Part shown: in pieces, positions 1-13,000 of the stretch | Numbering within the stretch: the first letter of the stretch is position 1 | Layout of the letters: every line of letters begins with the position of its first letter | Source: Gorsachius magnificus | Lineage: Eukaryota > Chordata > Aves > Pelecaniformes > Ardeidae | Reading direction: 5' to 3' | Assembly (NCBI GenBank): GCA_034008185.1 | Contig: CM067084.1 | Span: forward strand, 17,070,385 to 17,134,384 | Length of the DNA: 64,000 nucleotides | Notes under the pieces: model-generated | Told to the model about the DNA's origin: nothing | Databases searched by the model: none | The model's input: only the letters and a program-made list of their open reading frames with translations | Position numbers and translations under genes: made by a program

Positions 1-2749
1 CCTATTTGGGACTTTGTAGGCCAGTGCTACCTGCCAATCAGCTGGCAACCAAGATGCTTCCTTCAGCCAAACAGTGCATCTCATCTGGTTCTAGAGAAAT
101 TACACCAGTGAGGCATCAGTGCCACCTCACTGTAAGCAAGTGGGTGAAAAGGGATCTTCATATGCAGCAGATGCTATGAAGAGACTCATGCATCAGGGTA
201 TTAAGAGTATGAGTAGCACGACATCCTGTTCACATCTTGGATCCCAGTTTCAAGGATACCAAGTGTGTTTCCAGCCTTCTTTCCGGGAGTAGAGAAGAGG
301 CAGAAAACCTCTGATTAATGTGGTGACTGACTCAGCACACAGAGGATGGACTTGTCCCACACACTAATCAGCATGAACAAGGACAGCAGCCTCTGTGGCA
401 CAAGGGCAGTAAATGCAGAAAACCATTTAAAACATGCCCTAGGACATGTCAGAAGACCTCAAGCCAGGCTGCTCTAGGAACATGAGGTCACCTAAGCGCC
501 GCATCACTTTCCTGGAGATAGAAGCTTTTGTTGATTATTGTGAAACACCTATGCAAATTTACCTTCATTATGTATTTGGACCACATGTTTCCAGGGTGCT
601 TATACCAGGGTGATCCTCTGATCCACTTGGAGGTTAAAAGGTTGCCATTTATAAAAATGGAGAAAACCCCATGGATTTTCCATGGATTCTCCCCTGCATG
701 AGAATGTGACCATGGACAATGAGCCCAAGGTAGCACCAGGATGGCTTCAAGCTTGAATGCTTGGTTCTGCCTCTCATTGTGCACAGTACATGAAAAGACC
801 TGCTGCCTTTTCATTTCACAATGACCAATCTGAAATTTTCTATTGCAAGGAAAAAGAGTGTTTTTCAAACTCTCTTACCACTTCTCAGTCTTTTTTCATA
901 ACTTGTCATCATTATTTTTTTGACAGAACATTTGCCGTACAACTGGAGCTTTGGGTTTTTTAGACAAAATGAGTAATGTCCACGGGGATGGATAGAAGCT
1001 GACCTGTTTATTGACTTTCATTTTATTGTCTGCTGGTTAGTCCCAATTAAAAAAAAAAAAGACAGCAAAGATCAGTTGGAGAAACAGTGTTGGTTAGGAA
1101 GAACTATTTTTTCTGTCACCTTTGAGAATGTTTGACAGTCAGCAAAAGCAAATTAAACAGTAAAAGTATTGAGGGAGAAGTCTTCCTTTTCGTATTTCAC
1201 TAATTTGAAGATGTATACAACGTTGTGATGAATTATGTTAATCAATATCAATAAGAAATTTATTTTGTTTTGAAATTCATCTGTCTTCATGTTAATTCCT
1301 ATTGATTATTTTTTATAAATGCTGGCCTTTTTCGTTTCTACTTAGAGTTCAGTTAATAAGAAACAAACAAGGGAAGCCCCATGAGCGCTTCTGTCTCCTG
1401 GCGGATGTAACAATTTCAATTTAAGCTAAGATAATTTCCCATAAGTTTCAGAAACATACATTTCCATAAGAGAGGTTGATAAATAAACATTTCACTACAT
1501 GCAGGACCATTCAGGCTATCAGTAGGCTGCATGTTTTTTGGTGTCCTTTTTGCCTTCTGCCTTATGTCTTTCAAGCATGTTCACGTTATTTGTTGTCAGC
1601 ACGTGTATTCTATTTTCATTTTTATTAGTTTTTATTGAACTGGGACATTATTTCAATGTTTCTTTATCAGTTTAATTATAAGAAAATATCTTGTGTCTGT
1701 GACATAGGTAACGGTTCGCAAGATTTGGTAATTAATAAAAAAAGAAGCTAAGATTTTTTTTAAAAATCAGGTTTAGAATTATAATTTGATCACATCCTGT
1801 TTTTTTTTTTTCCATTCCTGTGGATGAAGAACGACTTAAAGTCCTGCTCGTTCCCTGCCACCATGAGAACAGATTACTATGTAGCTTTTGGTATTTCCTT
1901 TGGTCTGTCTTTTGAAGGACAGGAGGGACTTCTTAGCAGCCCCTTTTTTATATTTCAAGTCAAACCTAGATTATCTATCTGTCTATCTACATTACTTGTC
2001 CTATATGCCTGTCACTATGGTTAAAAAGGAATGACAGATCAAATAAACAGTTGAGTTTTGCAACAAGCCTAGATGCTGTGTGGTTTTGCTCATATAAGTC
2101 CTTCCATTCTCTTTGGGGGAACTTGTATATGCTTAATAATTTGCACTCTGTGGCTTTTAATACATAAGCTCATTTTTTAAAGTTTACTAATTAATTATAT
2201 GGTTAAGCAAGACTCTATCAATTGGAAAATTATATTTCTTACTGTAAAAAATGTGAACCTATAATGGATGCATGCAACCCTGGAAATTAGTGCAACTTGA
2301 ACAACTCTGTGAAAAGGGTTTTTTTTGAAACCATCTTCCAGCATATCCCCTTCTCATGCATTTGGCAAAATTTTGTTTCACTTATATTACTGGATTGTCA
2401 GGGCCTGCTTCAGTGTCCACTGAATTTGATTACAATAATCAGAGTTTGGACCTTTAATTTTTCCTGTCTGAAAAAAAAATAAATCAAAATAATAAAGGTT
2501 TAAACCCCAAATCTAGTGTATGTTATTTGTAAACTATCCAAAGCTGAATTTAACAACCCACAACACAAAGCCAAGCAAAGCAATTGTCAATTTTTTGAAA
2601 GTTTAAACTGCTTACATTGCTTTAATTCCAAACTCAGACAGCAGCAGACTTAACTTAGAACATTTTTTTCTTTAGGAGTGTAAGTCAAATCCTTAATGCT
2701 AATGTAGGAGGGTTTTTTGTATTTAATTTAACATACATTTTGTTATCGC

Positions 2750-2876
2750 TTGGCTCAATGCCTCCGGAGTCTGAGCCAAAGCTGTTATACTGTAATATCC
2801 ATGAGGTTGAATTTTCTCTTTCACCTGCAATACTGTACTCTCAGTGTAATGCTAATGTGACTCCTGCAGTATAACA
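2750..2876. repeat. Nested-site cluster: two adjacent inverted repeats
   Basis: Two stems lie side by side. The first has 8-bp arms TTGGCTCA (2750-2757) and TGAGCCAA (2772-2779); its 14-nt loop contains the 8-bp palindrome CTCCGGAG. The second has perfect 10-bp arms TGTTATACTG (2783-2792) and CAGTATAACA (2867-2876), enclosing 74 nt in which TACTGTA-type words recur. The arms are seen directly. Whether they fold as RNA, act as binding sites or are chance is unknown. The large second loop argues against a standard pre-microRNA. Confidence 0.5.
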
Positions 2877-3720
2877 AAGAACCCATAATGACAGCAGCAG
2901 AGGGGCCTGAATGTCATTTACACCTATTTGCTATATCCAAGGTCAGCAAGAATGCACCTGCAAAACACTCGCACCGCACCCAGACTGGCTACAGGAAAAT
3001 GGTCTACTGAGATGAGATTGGTTTGAATACGAGATATTTTTTTTTTCCTTTTAAAATCCTGAAGGTCTTTGTATGAAAGACTGTAATGAGATATACAAGG
3101 TAAGCATGTGCATTTCTGTGGTAACAATGAAGGAGACATATTTTGGAACAATAGTGAAGAATTGGAAAAAAACCATTCTAAAGATGTATTTAATGTATTT
3201 ATAAATATGTTGCCAGAAACCTTGTTTCCTCACAGCATATTTCATACCCTGCCTGTTGATCAAGTAATAAAACCAACCAATTACTTTGGAACTGGTGCAG
3301 CAGAAGCAGGAAGACTGATCACTGCTTTTATTGCAAAGAGTGCAGTAAGTTCTCAGTCCTGTGAAAGGAATGAAGAGCAAACCGTGGTCTTCTGATGTAG
3401 TATCTTTTACTAAAGTATTTTGAAAGACATCACAAATATGTTTTAAAAAAATCAATACATTGCATTCCTCTCTTTTCATTCTCTGTACCATTCCAGAAGG
3501 ACAGTCCTGACCAGCAGAAACCACAAAGACACAACCAACTTTGGACAACGAAGCCTTTGGTGCAGTTGAACAACGAAAGACGGAATTGCCACAGCACAGT
3601 GCAGGGTGCGGGCGGACATCGGTTATATGTCGTTGCAGTAGCAGGAGCTGTGCATAAGGTGAAACTTGTGTAGGTCAAGGGATGCGTGCCATAGCCCCAG
3701 CTTCATGGCTGTTCAGGACC

Positions 3721-3755
3721 AGCAGCTCCTGCAGGAGCCTCAGCCAGGAGCTGCT
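3721..3755. repeat. GC-rich inverted repeat with internal palindrome
   Basis: Arms AGCAGCTCCT (3721-3730) and AGGAGCTGCT (3746-3755) are perfect 10-bp complements around a 15-nt loop. A 14-bp perfect palindrome, GCTCCTGCAGGAGC, overlaps the left arm at 3725-3738, so two alternative stems are possible. It lies in a GC-rich patch within AT-rich surroundings. CAG/CTG-rich sequence makes short complementary words common, so chance cannot be excluded. Confidence 0.5.
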
Positions 3756-4381
3756 CAGGCCCCCGTGCTGCTGGGGCAGCAGCTGGATGCCCCCTCCAGA
3801 GTTTCTGCTGGAGTTGGCTGTCCCTGCAGCTCCCCATTACCACCCTGACCAAAGCTATCACCTCCTCCTCCTCTGTCATTGCTCCAGCTTTAAAACTCTG
3901 ATAGCGTGTGTTGTCTCGTCTGGTGCAGACTGTGCAGTTCCCACATACACATCTCCTTTGCCACTGGCTGGTGATGAGCAGTTGAGGATGGGCCCATGTG
4001 TTGTAACATCATTTATGTCCACTGCTGTTTTCTGGAGCTGCATCTCTCTGGACTCAAAAATGGTTGGGAATGAGGAGACCTTTCAGATTAGAGTTTCAGG
4101 GGAATTTGGGATCTCCGAGGATGCAAAGCCTGAAGGGGAGTAGGCGGCACCTCCGCATCTGCTGGTGCTTTAGAAGAAAGGCCTGTGAGCCTAGACTTAG
4201 ATTTTAAAATGTAGATCTAGCCTGGGACAATAACTATAGCTAAGAAATAATTTCTAGTCAGAAAAGGTGTGATAGGAAGGTTTTACTAATAATGTACATG
4301 GCTTCTGAAAGGAGAGGTCCCACAGCAGGGAATGAAGATTTTCACCCTGCATTTGGTTAAGCTGAACTGACAGCGGTATAT

Positions 4382-4401
4382 TGGTGTCAGCCATGACACC
4401 A
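4382..4401. repeat. Short hairpin, 8-bp arms
   Basis: TGGTGTCA (4382-4389) and TGACACCA (4394-4401) are perfect complements separated by GCCA. The core resembles a spaced TGTCA/TGACA half-site pair, as bound by some dimeric transcription factors. Nothing nearby indicates a promoter or transcript, so only the structure is claimed. Confidence 0.45.
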
Positions 4402-5792
4402 TCTAGTGATTCACCAAAATACTGCACCCCCTACCTACCCACAACCTCTGTTCTCCCCACTTTCATGCTGGGTCCAAATTATCATCGCTTCAGGAGCTCA
4501 GGGCCTGCTCCAAAGAGAAAACCCCCTTGAATTTACACCTAAGGTGGGTTTTAGACAGTGCTCTGCTAATATTTCAGTGTACTACATTTTACCTTTCAAC
4601 AGGAACATTTAATGTCAACTTCAGAGCAAATATTCATATATTCAAGCCTTTAGGTGGTTTCAGAGTACAAGCAACACAAAATGGTAACAGAGATTTCCTA
4701 TATATTTTCATTTCTCTACGGACTGAAGCAGAAAAATTCAGAGTGAGGCAAATCTTATCTAATCTAAAGATAAAGATTCATGAAAGGTAATCTGAAGTAC
4801 ATGGCTTAAAATAATGTTACAATTTAAGCTTGTAAAGTATTCTTCTATTCCCAGTCCAAATCAAATTCTCAGTAGACAGTTTAGTGTTGGCATTTTCAGG
4901 TAATATATACAGACTGGCAAAGCTATTAATGCATTTGTGTATCTGTAAGAAGAGTGCATTTTGGGACTACCTTCCTATTTTGCGTACAATATGAATGACT
5001 CCATGATCTTTCAGTGATTGTGGACTAACCAGTCTTTCATGTATGTATATCAATTTTTTATCCATTGCTGTTATGTTTGGGACTAGTACAGATTTGAGGA
5101 AGCATTCCTTTTTGGAAATACAAGGTTCACAGAATTTATTTTTATTAATGCCCAAAGAAAATATCCAGAAACAGACATAACTGATGATCTGGCTTAGATG
5201 AAACCCTTAGTTATATTGCATTCATCACCTGCCTCAAGTGACTTCTCTGTATTATTATGCTTGGCCATAATCTGTTTCAGGTGCCAGCAGCTGGCATATC
5301 CGCCTCTGAATCTGAGTTCCTCTCCGTTGATATATCTCCACTGCTGTATTTCCATAGTCATAATATTATTCTCTGGAGACTGGACATTGCCTTGCCAAAT
5401 TTAATGAGGTTTTAGTCAAAACTCAGGCATAACTTTGCTGATGGAAGAACAGCTGAAATGTCTTGGGCATACCTCTTTGTTGCACAGCATGTTTTCCTGC
5501 AAATTAGAGGTTTGCTTGTATCAATTACTGACTGCCCTCTTGGACCCATTTAGTCCCAAGCCCTTATGTAAATGAGTTTGCTATTTATCCGTGCTTTTAT
5601 CATAGAATTAGCTTGTATTTGTGGTTTCTGGTTTCACTTACATAAGGGTAGGATCCTGCAGCAGGAGTTTCATTTAGTGATGGCGACAAGTGCTATATGG
5701 TGGGGCTCAGCTTGGCCTTGTGAATAATCCAAGAGATTTAAAGAGCTCAGCCTGGTTATATTATCATAAAGGCAAATGATGACTGCATATAT

Positions 5793-5820
5793 GCATCCTC
5801 CTGAGGAAAAAGGAGGGTGC
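5793..5820. repeat. Short hairpin with one wobble pair
   Basis: GCATCCTCCT (5793-5802) can pair with AGGAGGGTGC (5811-5820) through nine Watson-Crick pairs and one U-G pair in RNA, with an 8-nt loop. The palindrome TGCATATATGCA sits just upstream and overlaps the left arm. No transcript context is visible. Confidence 0.35.
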
Positions 5821-7267
5821 TGAGTGTGCTTTCATCTGACAAGGGAAGGTGTGCTACCAAGACCCATTGCATGGGAGTGGAAAGAAAGGGGTGGTTTTGC
5901 CACCACTGAATGTCTCTGCAACATGGTGCCCTCTGGAAAGTGCATTGCAGTCAAAGGAAATTTATGGACTCAATGCAGACAAGCAATAAGATTTAAGAAT
6001 GTGTAACACAGAACAATAAACTAGAGCTGTATTTACATCCTTCATCTGAAATATTTAGTATAACCTAAACTGCATATATAAATGTATATGCAATCAGATA
6101 CAGTCATTTAGTCATATTCTCCATCATGGATTTAGATGCAGTTACAGCTCTCTCACGCATGCCTTTTTCTATTTTTGGCATGGAGCTTTTGTATGTTTTT
6201 TAGTATCAAAGAGTCTTGCTAGCCAATCTGTCTTGTGCAAGAGGGATATTTCATGGTGCTTATAGTGGAGGATTCACTTTAATCTTGTATTCCCCAGGAA
6301 ACTGCTGGGCTTTATGAAATGAATCTCTGTACCCTTCTGTTACATCTTCTGGCTTAATGCTGGTAGAACTGGAAGTCAGATGGTTCCTAGTCTTTATGCA
6401 ATCAATTTAAGATTCAGGCATGGTTTGAAAGCAAGCAGTAGTGGGTCATTGTATCTGCAATTTAGAATTGTAAATATTTTATCTTCTCTAATGCATATAC
6501 ACACTTGCACGTTCATGACTAATCTGCAAAATGAGGCCAGTTTTTCGGCAATGACTGCGGTAAGCTTGAATAGTTTTACCTGTTCAAATATCTTTATGGA
6601 TATTAAAATAATATGTGCACTAAATATCAACTAATGTTTTTCCTGGTGTCATTTCTCCATGCTGGTAACCTTTGTGAATATGCTGTGCTATTAAAGCTGA
6701 ACATTCTATTATTTCTATTCACACAGCATTGTGCGTCCACTGCATCGTTCCTTCTGTACTGTGACCCTGAGTCCACTGCACTGACTCTCTGAAATCTGCA
6801 CATTTCCAATTTGCCAGTCTTTTTTTAGACATTCATCTGTGTTTTGTGGTTTCACATACTTCCCACTGCTTCTTCTCTTTGTTTACAGCTTCATTGTCTG
6901 CTAGCTTTTGGCATAGGTATTTTTTTTTTAATTCTGCAAAAACACTCAGTGAAGCGTTGTCTTCTGTTTAGACTTGGATTTTCAGTGGAATTGTGTTCCG
7001 TTCTATGTGTTTTAACAGTGGCAGATTTAAATCCACTGCATTTGAACCTTGATTTATTTCAAACAGAATGTAGTTCATGACCGACTCACAAACTTTCAAG
7101 GGACTTGCCTCTTGTGACCAACATTTCATATATGTCAGAAAAAGCACAAACCTTACCTAGCAATGTTAATTCTTTCCAAAACTATTTTATAGATGCATTC
7201 AAATGTTACACTCTTATGGGCTCTTTTGCTTTTGAACAGTAGGATTACTGTTGGGATGACAAGAATA

Positions 7268-7344
7268 TACAATCATAGATTCATAGAATGGCTTGGGTTG
7301 GAAGGCACCTTAAAGATCATCTCATTCCAACCACCCTGCCATGG
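7268..7344 (-). mobile_element. CR1 LINE 3'-end fragment (avian)
   Basis: The plus strand reads AATCATAGATTCATAGAATGG followed by GGGTTGGAAGGCACC and ATTCCAACCACC. This is the reverse complement of an avian CR1 3' end: the 8-bp terminal repeats, then the conserved GGTTGGA stem region. Only about 75 bp is recognisable, so this is an extremely 5'-truncated insertion. CR1 truncates heavily at its 5' end and usually leaves no clear target-site duplication; I see none. The terminal repeats and stem are diverged, suggesting an older copy than the one at 58.8-60.1 kb. Confidence 0.85.
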
Positions 7345-9577
7345 TCTGCATTAAGCCTATAAATAGCACTCCATCACTAAAAAGCCTATTAATAATATGC
7401 CACCAGCTATTTTTCTCTTCAGTCAATATGCACATCTAAATACCTTTCTACACTTCAGCAAAGACTAGCCAGTACCATTTCCCTTCTCACTTTTGTTTCC
7501 AGGAGAGTCTTAGAACATCACTCTTCAAACATCCAGAAGCTCTCCTTTTCCTGGAGAAGTATTGTATTCCCAGAATTAATTCCCAGAGCCCTTCATTTGC
7601 AGAAGAGTCTTTTCTGTGGAGAGTGGTGTCCTGGTGATACTTCCAGCAACATGTTCACTGTCAGGCTTTGCTTTGTCTGCACAGGCATATTTGTAAGCAG
7701 CAGCTAGTCCTAAGAAGCCGTCCTAAGCAATCGAGGAAGACAGAGAGAACTGCTTAGAACCAGAGTTTTCTGATGGTATCTCATTATGTTTCCTGGCTGG
7801 CGTAAGTAGCTCATGTAACCTAGAAGAAATGCATATGACTAAGAGAAAGAATGTTGTAATGAAGATCTTGATGGACAAGAAAAAGGGAGTGGAACAAGAC
7901 AGGTGGGAAAGTATGCTGTGAAATCACCGCAGAGGCCCAGACAACCACAGACACTAAAACACAGTATGTTTTTCCTTAAAAAAAAAAAAAGCAAAAGTGA
8001 GCACAGATAGTTGGGGCTGTGGTGGTGGCAGCAAGTCATTCCAGTGAGAATACAAGAACTTTTGGTCCACTTCAATAATCAGTCAAGACTGTATGAGCAC
8101 TGTATACTTAAATGCGTGAGTGAGGAACTTCCATATGCAAAGAAGAATGACAACCTATCATAATGTCCACATCCCTGCCTTGGAGGCATCCAGTTGTGAC
8201 TCAAAATTGAGGTGAGAGGACCTTTGAGCATGTTCTGTTTGTCATCTTACAAGTGTAGACAGGTGTTTATTGTTATTCTTTGCACCTTCTTGGAAGTAAT
8301 AAAATGCAGGCTGGAGCTTCAGCACAACGTTGCATCTCCTAAAACCCACAAGGAGAAGAAACCTCTGAATGTTTCATTGCGTTCTTTTACTTTATATTTT
8401 ATAAGATGCTGCAAGGTATGAAAAAGAAATCATAAGTAAAGGTTAAAAAATGGAAGAGGAAGGTGCATCATATCTGAAATTAAAAATAAGAAAAATATAG
8501 CAGTATTCATTACTGGAAAGAAAAAAATTTGAAAATCCATTTAAATGATTAGTTGGGAAGAACACTGCCTAGAAAATGTAGAAAGCAATTATAGTAGATA
8601 TATAAGGAATAAAGATAGCAATGGGACCACCTTTACTGTGTAGAAATTTGAGGGAAAGAGCTGGAACTGATAACTAGATAGAGCAGAAAGGTGGTCTCAT
8701 GGTTAAAGGAGAGCTTTGAGATATGGGAGATCTGGTGTTCTCCCTTGCCACATTACAAGGGTTTTTTTTTTTGCGTCTTATGTTGGCTGCATATCTAAGC
8801 TCTTCACAGTTCTCTGTGTACATACATTCATTTATAAGGAGCAAAAGTAAAAAAAAAAAAAGTTATTTTTTTCAGAAAACACACAAAGATTGATGAATGC
8901 AGTGATTCCTTGGCCTAATCTGTATTTCCTGAATTTCCACATAGTTTTACTTCATTTGCCTGCACTTGACTGTAGAATAAAGACCCCAAACAGCAGTAGG
9001 AACAGCCCTTCTGGCAGTGCAGAGCTGCTGATGTGCACATTACAGCAGCTGAGGAGCCAGCCAGCCCCTTTCCCCACAGGGACTGAGTTTCGGGCCCGGA
9101 CCCAGGCTGCATCTGCTATGGATGGAAGAAGCGTCTCCTCTGTCTGTGTCGGCTCGATGCCGGGCTCTTTAGAAAATGGGCCCAAAGCGCCGTTCTCATC
9201 TCTGGAAACAACAAAAATAACACCACTAGTCCTAACGCGCTAAATGTTACATACCGTTGATATAGTAATGCCTCTGTCAGCAAAACACATCCCCACACGC
9301 TTTTCTAACCTTAATAATGGGAACTATTTCTCTGCACCAAGAGGTGTATTCTCAGGCATGCAGAAAGCTGTCCTGTGTAGCCACACGATACCCTCCATGG
9401 CCTCCCAGTTCAGCCTGGTTTGCTCATTTGAGTACAGCTGTCTCCAGTCCAGCAGAAAATGCACTAAATGGGGCTTTTCATAGTAGGAACGTTTCACATC
9501 TAACTGTCTCTAATATAAATCCATTTTTTCACACGCCTTTTCATAACACTGGCAGACTGGGAAGTCCCCAGAAGAAG
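7345..9577. other. Noncoding DNA between two CR1 fragments
   Basis: No coding region is recognised. A13 runs lie at 7978-7990 and 8849-8861, and a T run near 8762-8772. From about 8995 to 9240 the sequence becomes GC-richer, but the open frames there conflict and match no family. I see no tandem repeats or splice-bounded exon. Confidence 0.6.
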
Positions 9578-10052
9578 GTATGTTGCATTGCTGGAACATG
9601 TCCAGAGGAGAGCAACAAAGCTGGTGAGGGGTCTGGAGCACAAGTCTTACGAGGAGCGGCTGAGGGAACTGGGGTTGTTCAGCCTGGAGAAGAGGAGGCT
9701 GAGGGGAGACCTTGTCGCCCTCTACAACTGCCTGACAGGAGGCTGTAGTGAGGTGGGGATGAGTCTCTTCTCCCTGGTAACGGACGATAGGACGAGGGGG
9801 AATGGTCTGAAGTTGCGCCATGGCAGGTTTAGGCTAGACATTAGGAAAAACTTCTGCACAGAAAAGGTTGTCAGGCTCTGGAATGGGCTGCCCAGGGAGG
9901 TGGTTGAGTCCCCATCCATGGAGGTATTTAAAAGAAGGGTAGATGAGGTGCTTAGGGACATGGTTTAATGTTGGGATGTCAGGGTTAGGTTAAAGGTTGG
10001 ACTTGATGATCTTAAAGGTCTTTTCCAACCAAAGTGATTCTATGATTCTATG
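9578..10052 (+). mobile_element. 5'-truncated CR1 LINE, 3' portion
   Basis: About 475 bp of an avian CR1 in plus orientation. It starts inside the C-terminal part of ORF2 and ends in the 3' UTR with GGTTGGACTTGATGATCTTAAAGGTC, TTTTCCAACC and two copies of ATTCTATG (10037-10052), the diagnostic CR1 terminus. The 5' junction is abrupt near 9577, consistent with incomplete target-primed reverse transcription. No target-site duplication is evident, as is usual for CR1. Confidence 0.95.
9588..9968 (+). pseudogene. CR1 ORF2 C-terminal remnant (reverse transcriptase tail)
   Basis: An uninterrupted frame of about 126 codons encodes the C-terminal end of the CR1 ORF2 polyprotein, downstream of the reverse-transcriptase palm. 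Recognisable motifs in order are [10 protein letters not shown], the Arg/Leu-rich segment around [37 protein letters not shown] and [15 protein letters not shown], ending at the normal stop. The endonuclease and the whole catalytic palm are missing, so no activity is possible. The apparent ATG start is not the original start; it lies just inside the truncation point. The retained frame suggests modest age, not function. Confidence 0.92.
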
Positions 10053-13000
10053 TTCCACAGGGGCTTTCTCACTTCCCACTGCATGAAATGGAGTTGCTCC
10101 ACTTACATGACAGCAGGACAACTTCTCAAGAGCGCTTATGGATGCAGACACGTTATGAGGGATAAAGAAGCAGGAGCGTGAATTTGTGGCGTGTCGACCC
10201 GTCTCTGGTCAGTGACTGTGGAGGTGCTGGGACCCCAAGCGAAAGGGAAAGATGCCCGCTGGGTGCGAATGCGCATGTGAGGAGCAGCCACGGCACCGCT
10301 GGCGTGCTGAAAATCCCCCCCCCCAGCTTCTCCCTGGAACCTGGCCAGCTGCCGGTGGTCTCAGGGGAGCTCAAGTCCAGTGTAAAAACTTGACTTTCCT
10401 GTTAGGAAACACAACTTTCAAGGCAATAATGCTTCTCAGGCATTGTTGGTGATGGTATGTCTGTGTTTTTTCTCGTCCTAAGCATTGCAGGCTGAGCGAG
10501 CAGGAGCACGGCTCAGAGTGGGAGGCAGTAATGAAGAGAAGGGGAGGGGGCTACATCTTCCTCTGCTCTTCAGTAAATCCATCTTTGTACTAACATGAAT
10601 ATCATGATTAATAATAATAGCAGCTTATGACTGTTTTGAAAAATTGCATTGCTAGAAGATGAATGTTTCCAAGTTGCTCCAAGGAAGGAAGATTTAAGAG
10701 GGGAAAAAATATACACAGAACTGAATTTGAAACTATTTACCACTGTAAATGCTGACAGTAATTAGGATGACTTGAGTATTTCAGTACGCTGTCCTTGTAG
10801 TACTTTACCCCCCTCTTCTGCTCCGCTAGAAAGAGTAGCGTTTTCTATCTTTGGCTAGGAAAATTTAGAAATTTATATATGATGAATTTGACATGCTCAT
10901 TATAGGGTGCCAATTGAAAGGGAACCAAACAAGAAAATCTGTTGTGCATATCGATATACCCACACTGAACCTCTTACTAATACTGCGATGGTAAAGAACT
11001 CTTCCTAGATGTTTTCTTTAACTTGTTTTATGTAATTTGAGAATTACAAAATTACAGACAGACAAGATAAGGATGCCGCATTACTTTTGCAAAATGAGCT
11101 TTTACGGGAAAAGTTTCTTCTCTTTTTCACACAATAACTTTAAAAGGGGGAATGATCAAAACTCCAGAGCAAACAAAACCTGTCTGACAAATGATGTCTT
11201 AATGTTTGATCGAGTTCAAGGCATTAATGGTATCATGCAGCATAATTTCTGCTTTCTTGAAAAACAATGGAGCTCATTTAGAAATTGGGATTCCCTGGAG
11301 AATGCCACGGAGGTGCAGACTATTAATTACCCTGTTCTATTGTTATCTTTTGTTCAGAACAATAGTGCTCTTGAGGTCCTGTGGAATCTTTCTCCCCTGC
11401 AAGGTGTCGGGTTTTGATTAAGCATCATTTCATACAGTTCATTAACAATGTATCTTAAAATGAGCTTTTGATTGAACATTTTTATTGGGCATTTAAATAA
11501 TTTATGGTTTCTGTTGAAATTTCGCATACAACATTTGCCAAGCTGGTTATTATATATTTTTCATTAAACAATGATGTTTTACATTTTCTGAAAGGTTCTA
11601 TTTTTTAAGTAGAGGAACAGATTATATAAAAATTGATTATGAATGCAGTATATCATGAAAATAGCCCTCCTGGCCATATTTTATTCCAGTGGAGCTACAG
11701 CACATAGGTGTACAAGTGGGTCCATTTGCAAGGGTTGTCATTTCGGACTGCCAATCTCAAAGCCAACATTTAAGCTTAGTTTTCCTATGTAGAATGCTAG
11801 CATTTTAATAAATCTGTCTGCTTTTATAAGAAGTTATGCTCTAAAGTCAATGAATTTTGATCATTAAGCTTCATCCAGCGAATCAGAAGCATTTTGGCAA
11901 ACGTAAAGGAGCAGCACAAAAAGAGCATGTTTTATCACACATCAGCTGTATAAAGATTTGTAAATACTCTCAGGAGTAGCGTCCACCAGTCCAGCCAAGC
12001 ACCTAAAGGCAAATACAAGGGAAATTATATTTTAAAAGATTTACCAGCGAGTTCAGGCTTTGGTCTCTGGCAGTCTGGGGGACACTGAAGTCTGAGGAGT
12101 CAGGACTGTGAGCCGTTAGACAAAATAACTCTGTGTCGTTCTTTGTAGAACAGCCACACCAGGAGCAAACCACACATCGAATGCTGAGTAGGTTTTAGCT
12201 CAGCCAGATAGATGCATACTTATACCTTTCAGGTAGAGAGGACTGTTTCAGATGGGAATCCTGATGAAAAAAATTGGGCATTTTCTTTTTTAACCTGGGA
12301 ATGCATCTTCATTGTCAGTTTGGAAAAAGATTAAAAAAAAAAATAAATCTTATAGCGCTGAAATGGCATGTTGGGGAGGGAATGTGCACAGAGACAAACA
12401 TTATAGTTAGAAACAAACCATTAGCTGGAATTTGTGTCTGGAGAAATTATTGGAATTATTTACATGCACATGTGAATAGAGAGGGAAGCGCTCCAGCACT
12501 GACTGACTATTAACATAGTGTATGAGTCTATTGGGATGAAATAAGAAGTCAAGTTCTCACTCAAATACTCAAAGTAAAACCCAGCAGAACCTTTTGCTGA
12601 GATTTGAGACAGTTCAGACAAAATTTTCCATCTTTTTGTCTTTTGCCTAGACCCTTGAATTTGTGGTTGTCAGTGGGATGGGAATATTAGACTATTCAGT
12701 CCTCTGTTTCCTTGACCTACTAAGAATTAGAAAGCATCAAGATTTTTCAGGAAGTCCTGCTATAAATATTTCCAACTTAATTGGGCGTATCCCAGAGGTT
12801 CAGATCATTTGGGATTTGGATGCCTGTCCAAACCAAACCAGAAATCTTTTTAAGAGATAATGGGCCCCAGCCACAGCGTTCAGTTTCAGATTGATGTTCC
12901 TGCTAGAAGTGAGGGGGGGTTTGGAGCCAAAGTGTCCTATTGCGCTCGTCTCCAAAGAGGGGTCAGCTGTAATGTTTGGAGCTGGACCCTTGCTTTATTT

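Larger units (their letters stand above)
1..7267. other. Unique noncoding DNA, no gene recognised
   Basis: This AT-rich stretch contains only short open frames, none with a familiar domain, and they overlap on both strands. Simple sequence includes A12 at 1049-1060, T12 at 1800-1811 and a short TCTA/TCTG run near 1974-1990. A GC-richer patch at about 3660-4140 keeps one frame open for about 150 codons from an ATG at 3682, but its low-complexity Ser/Leu/Cys/Pro-rich translation resembles no family I know. Local inverted repeats are listed separately. I see no transposon here before the CR1 tail at 7268. Likely intergenic or intronic. Confidence 0.6.

Noticed and set aside
3051..3548. 165-codon minus-strand open frame
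   Set aside because: It overlaps plus-strand open frames, its translation has no recognisable domain, and no splice or promoter context supports it.
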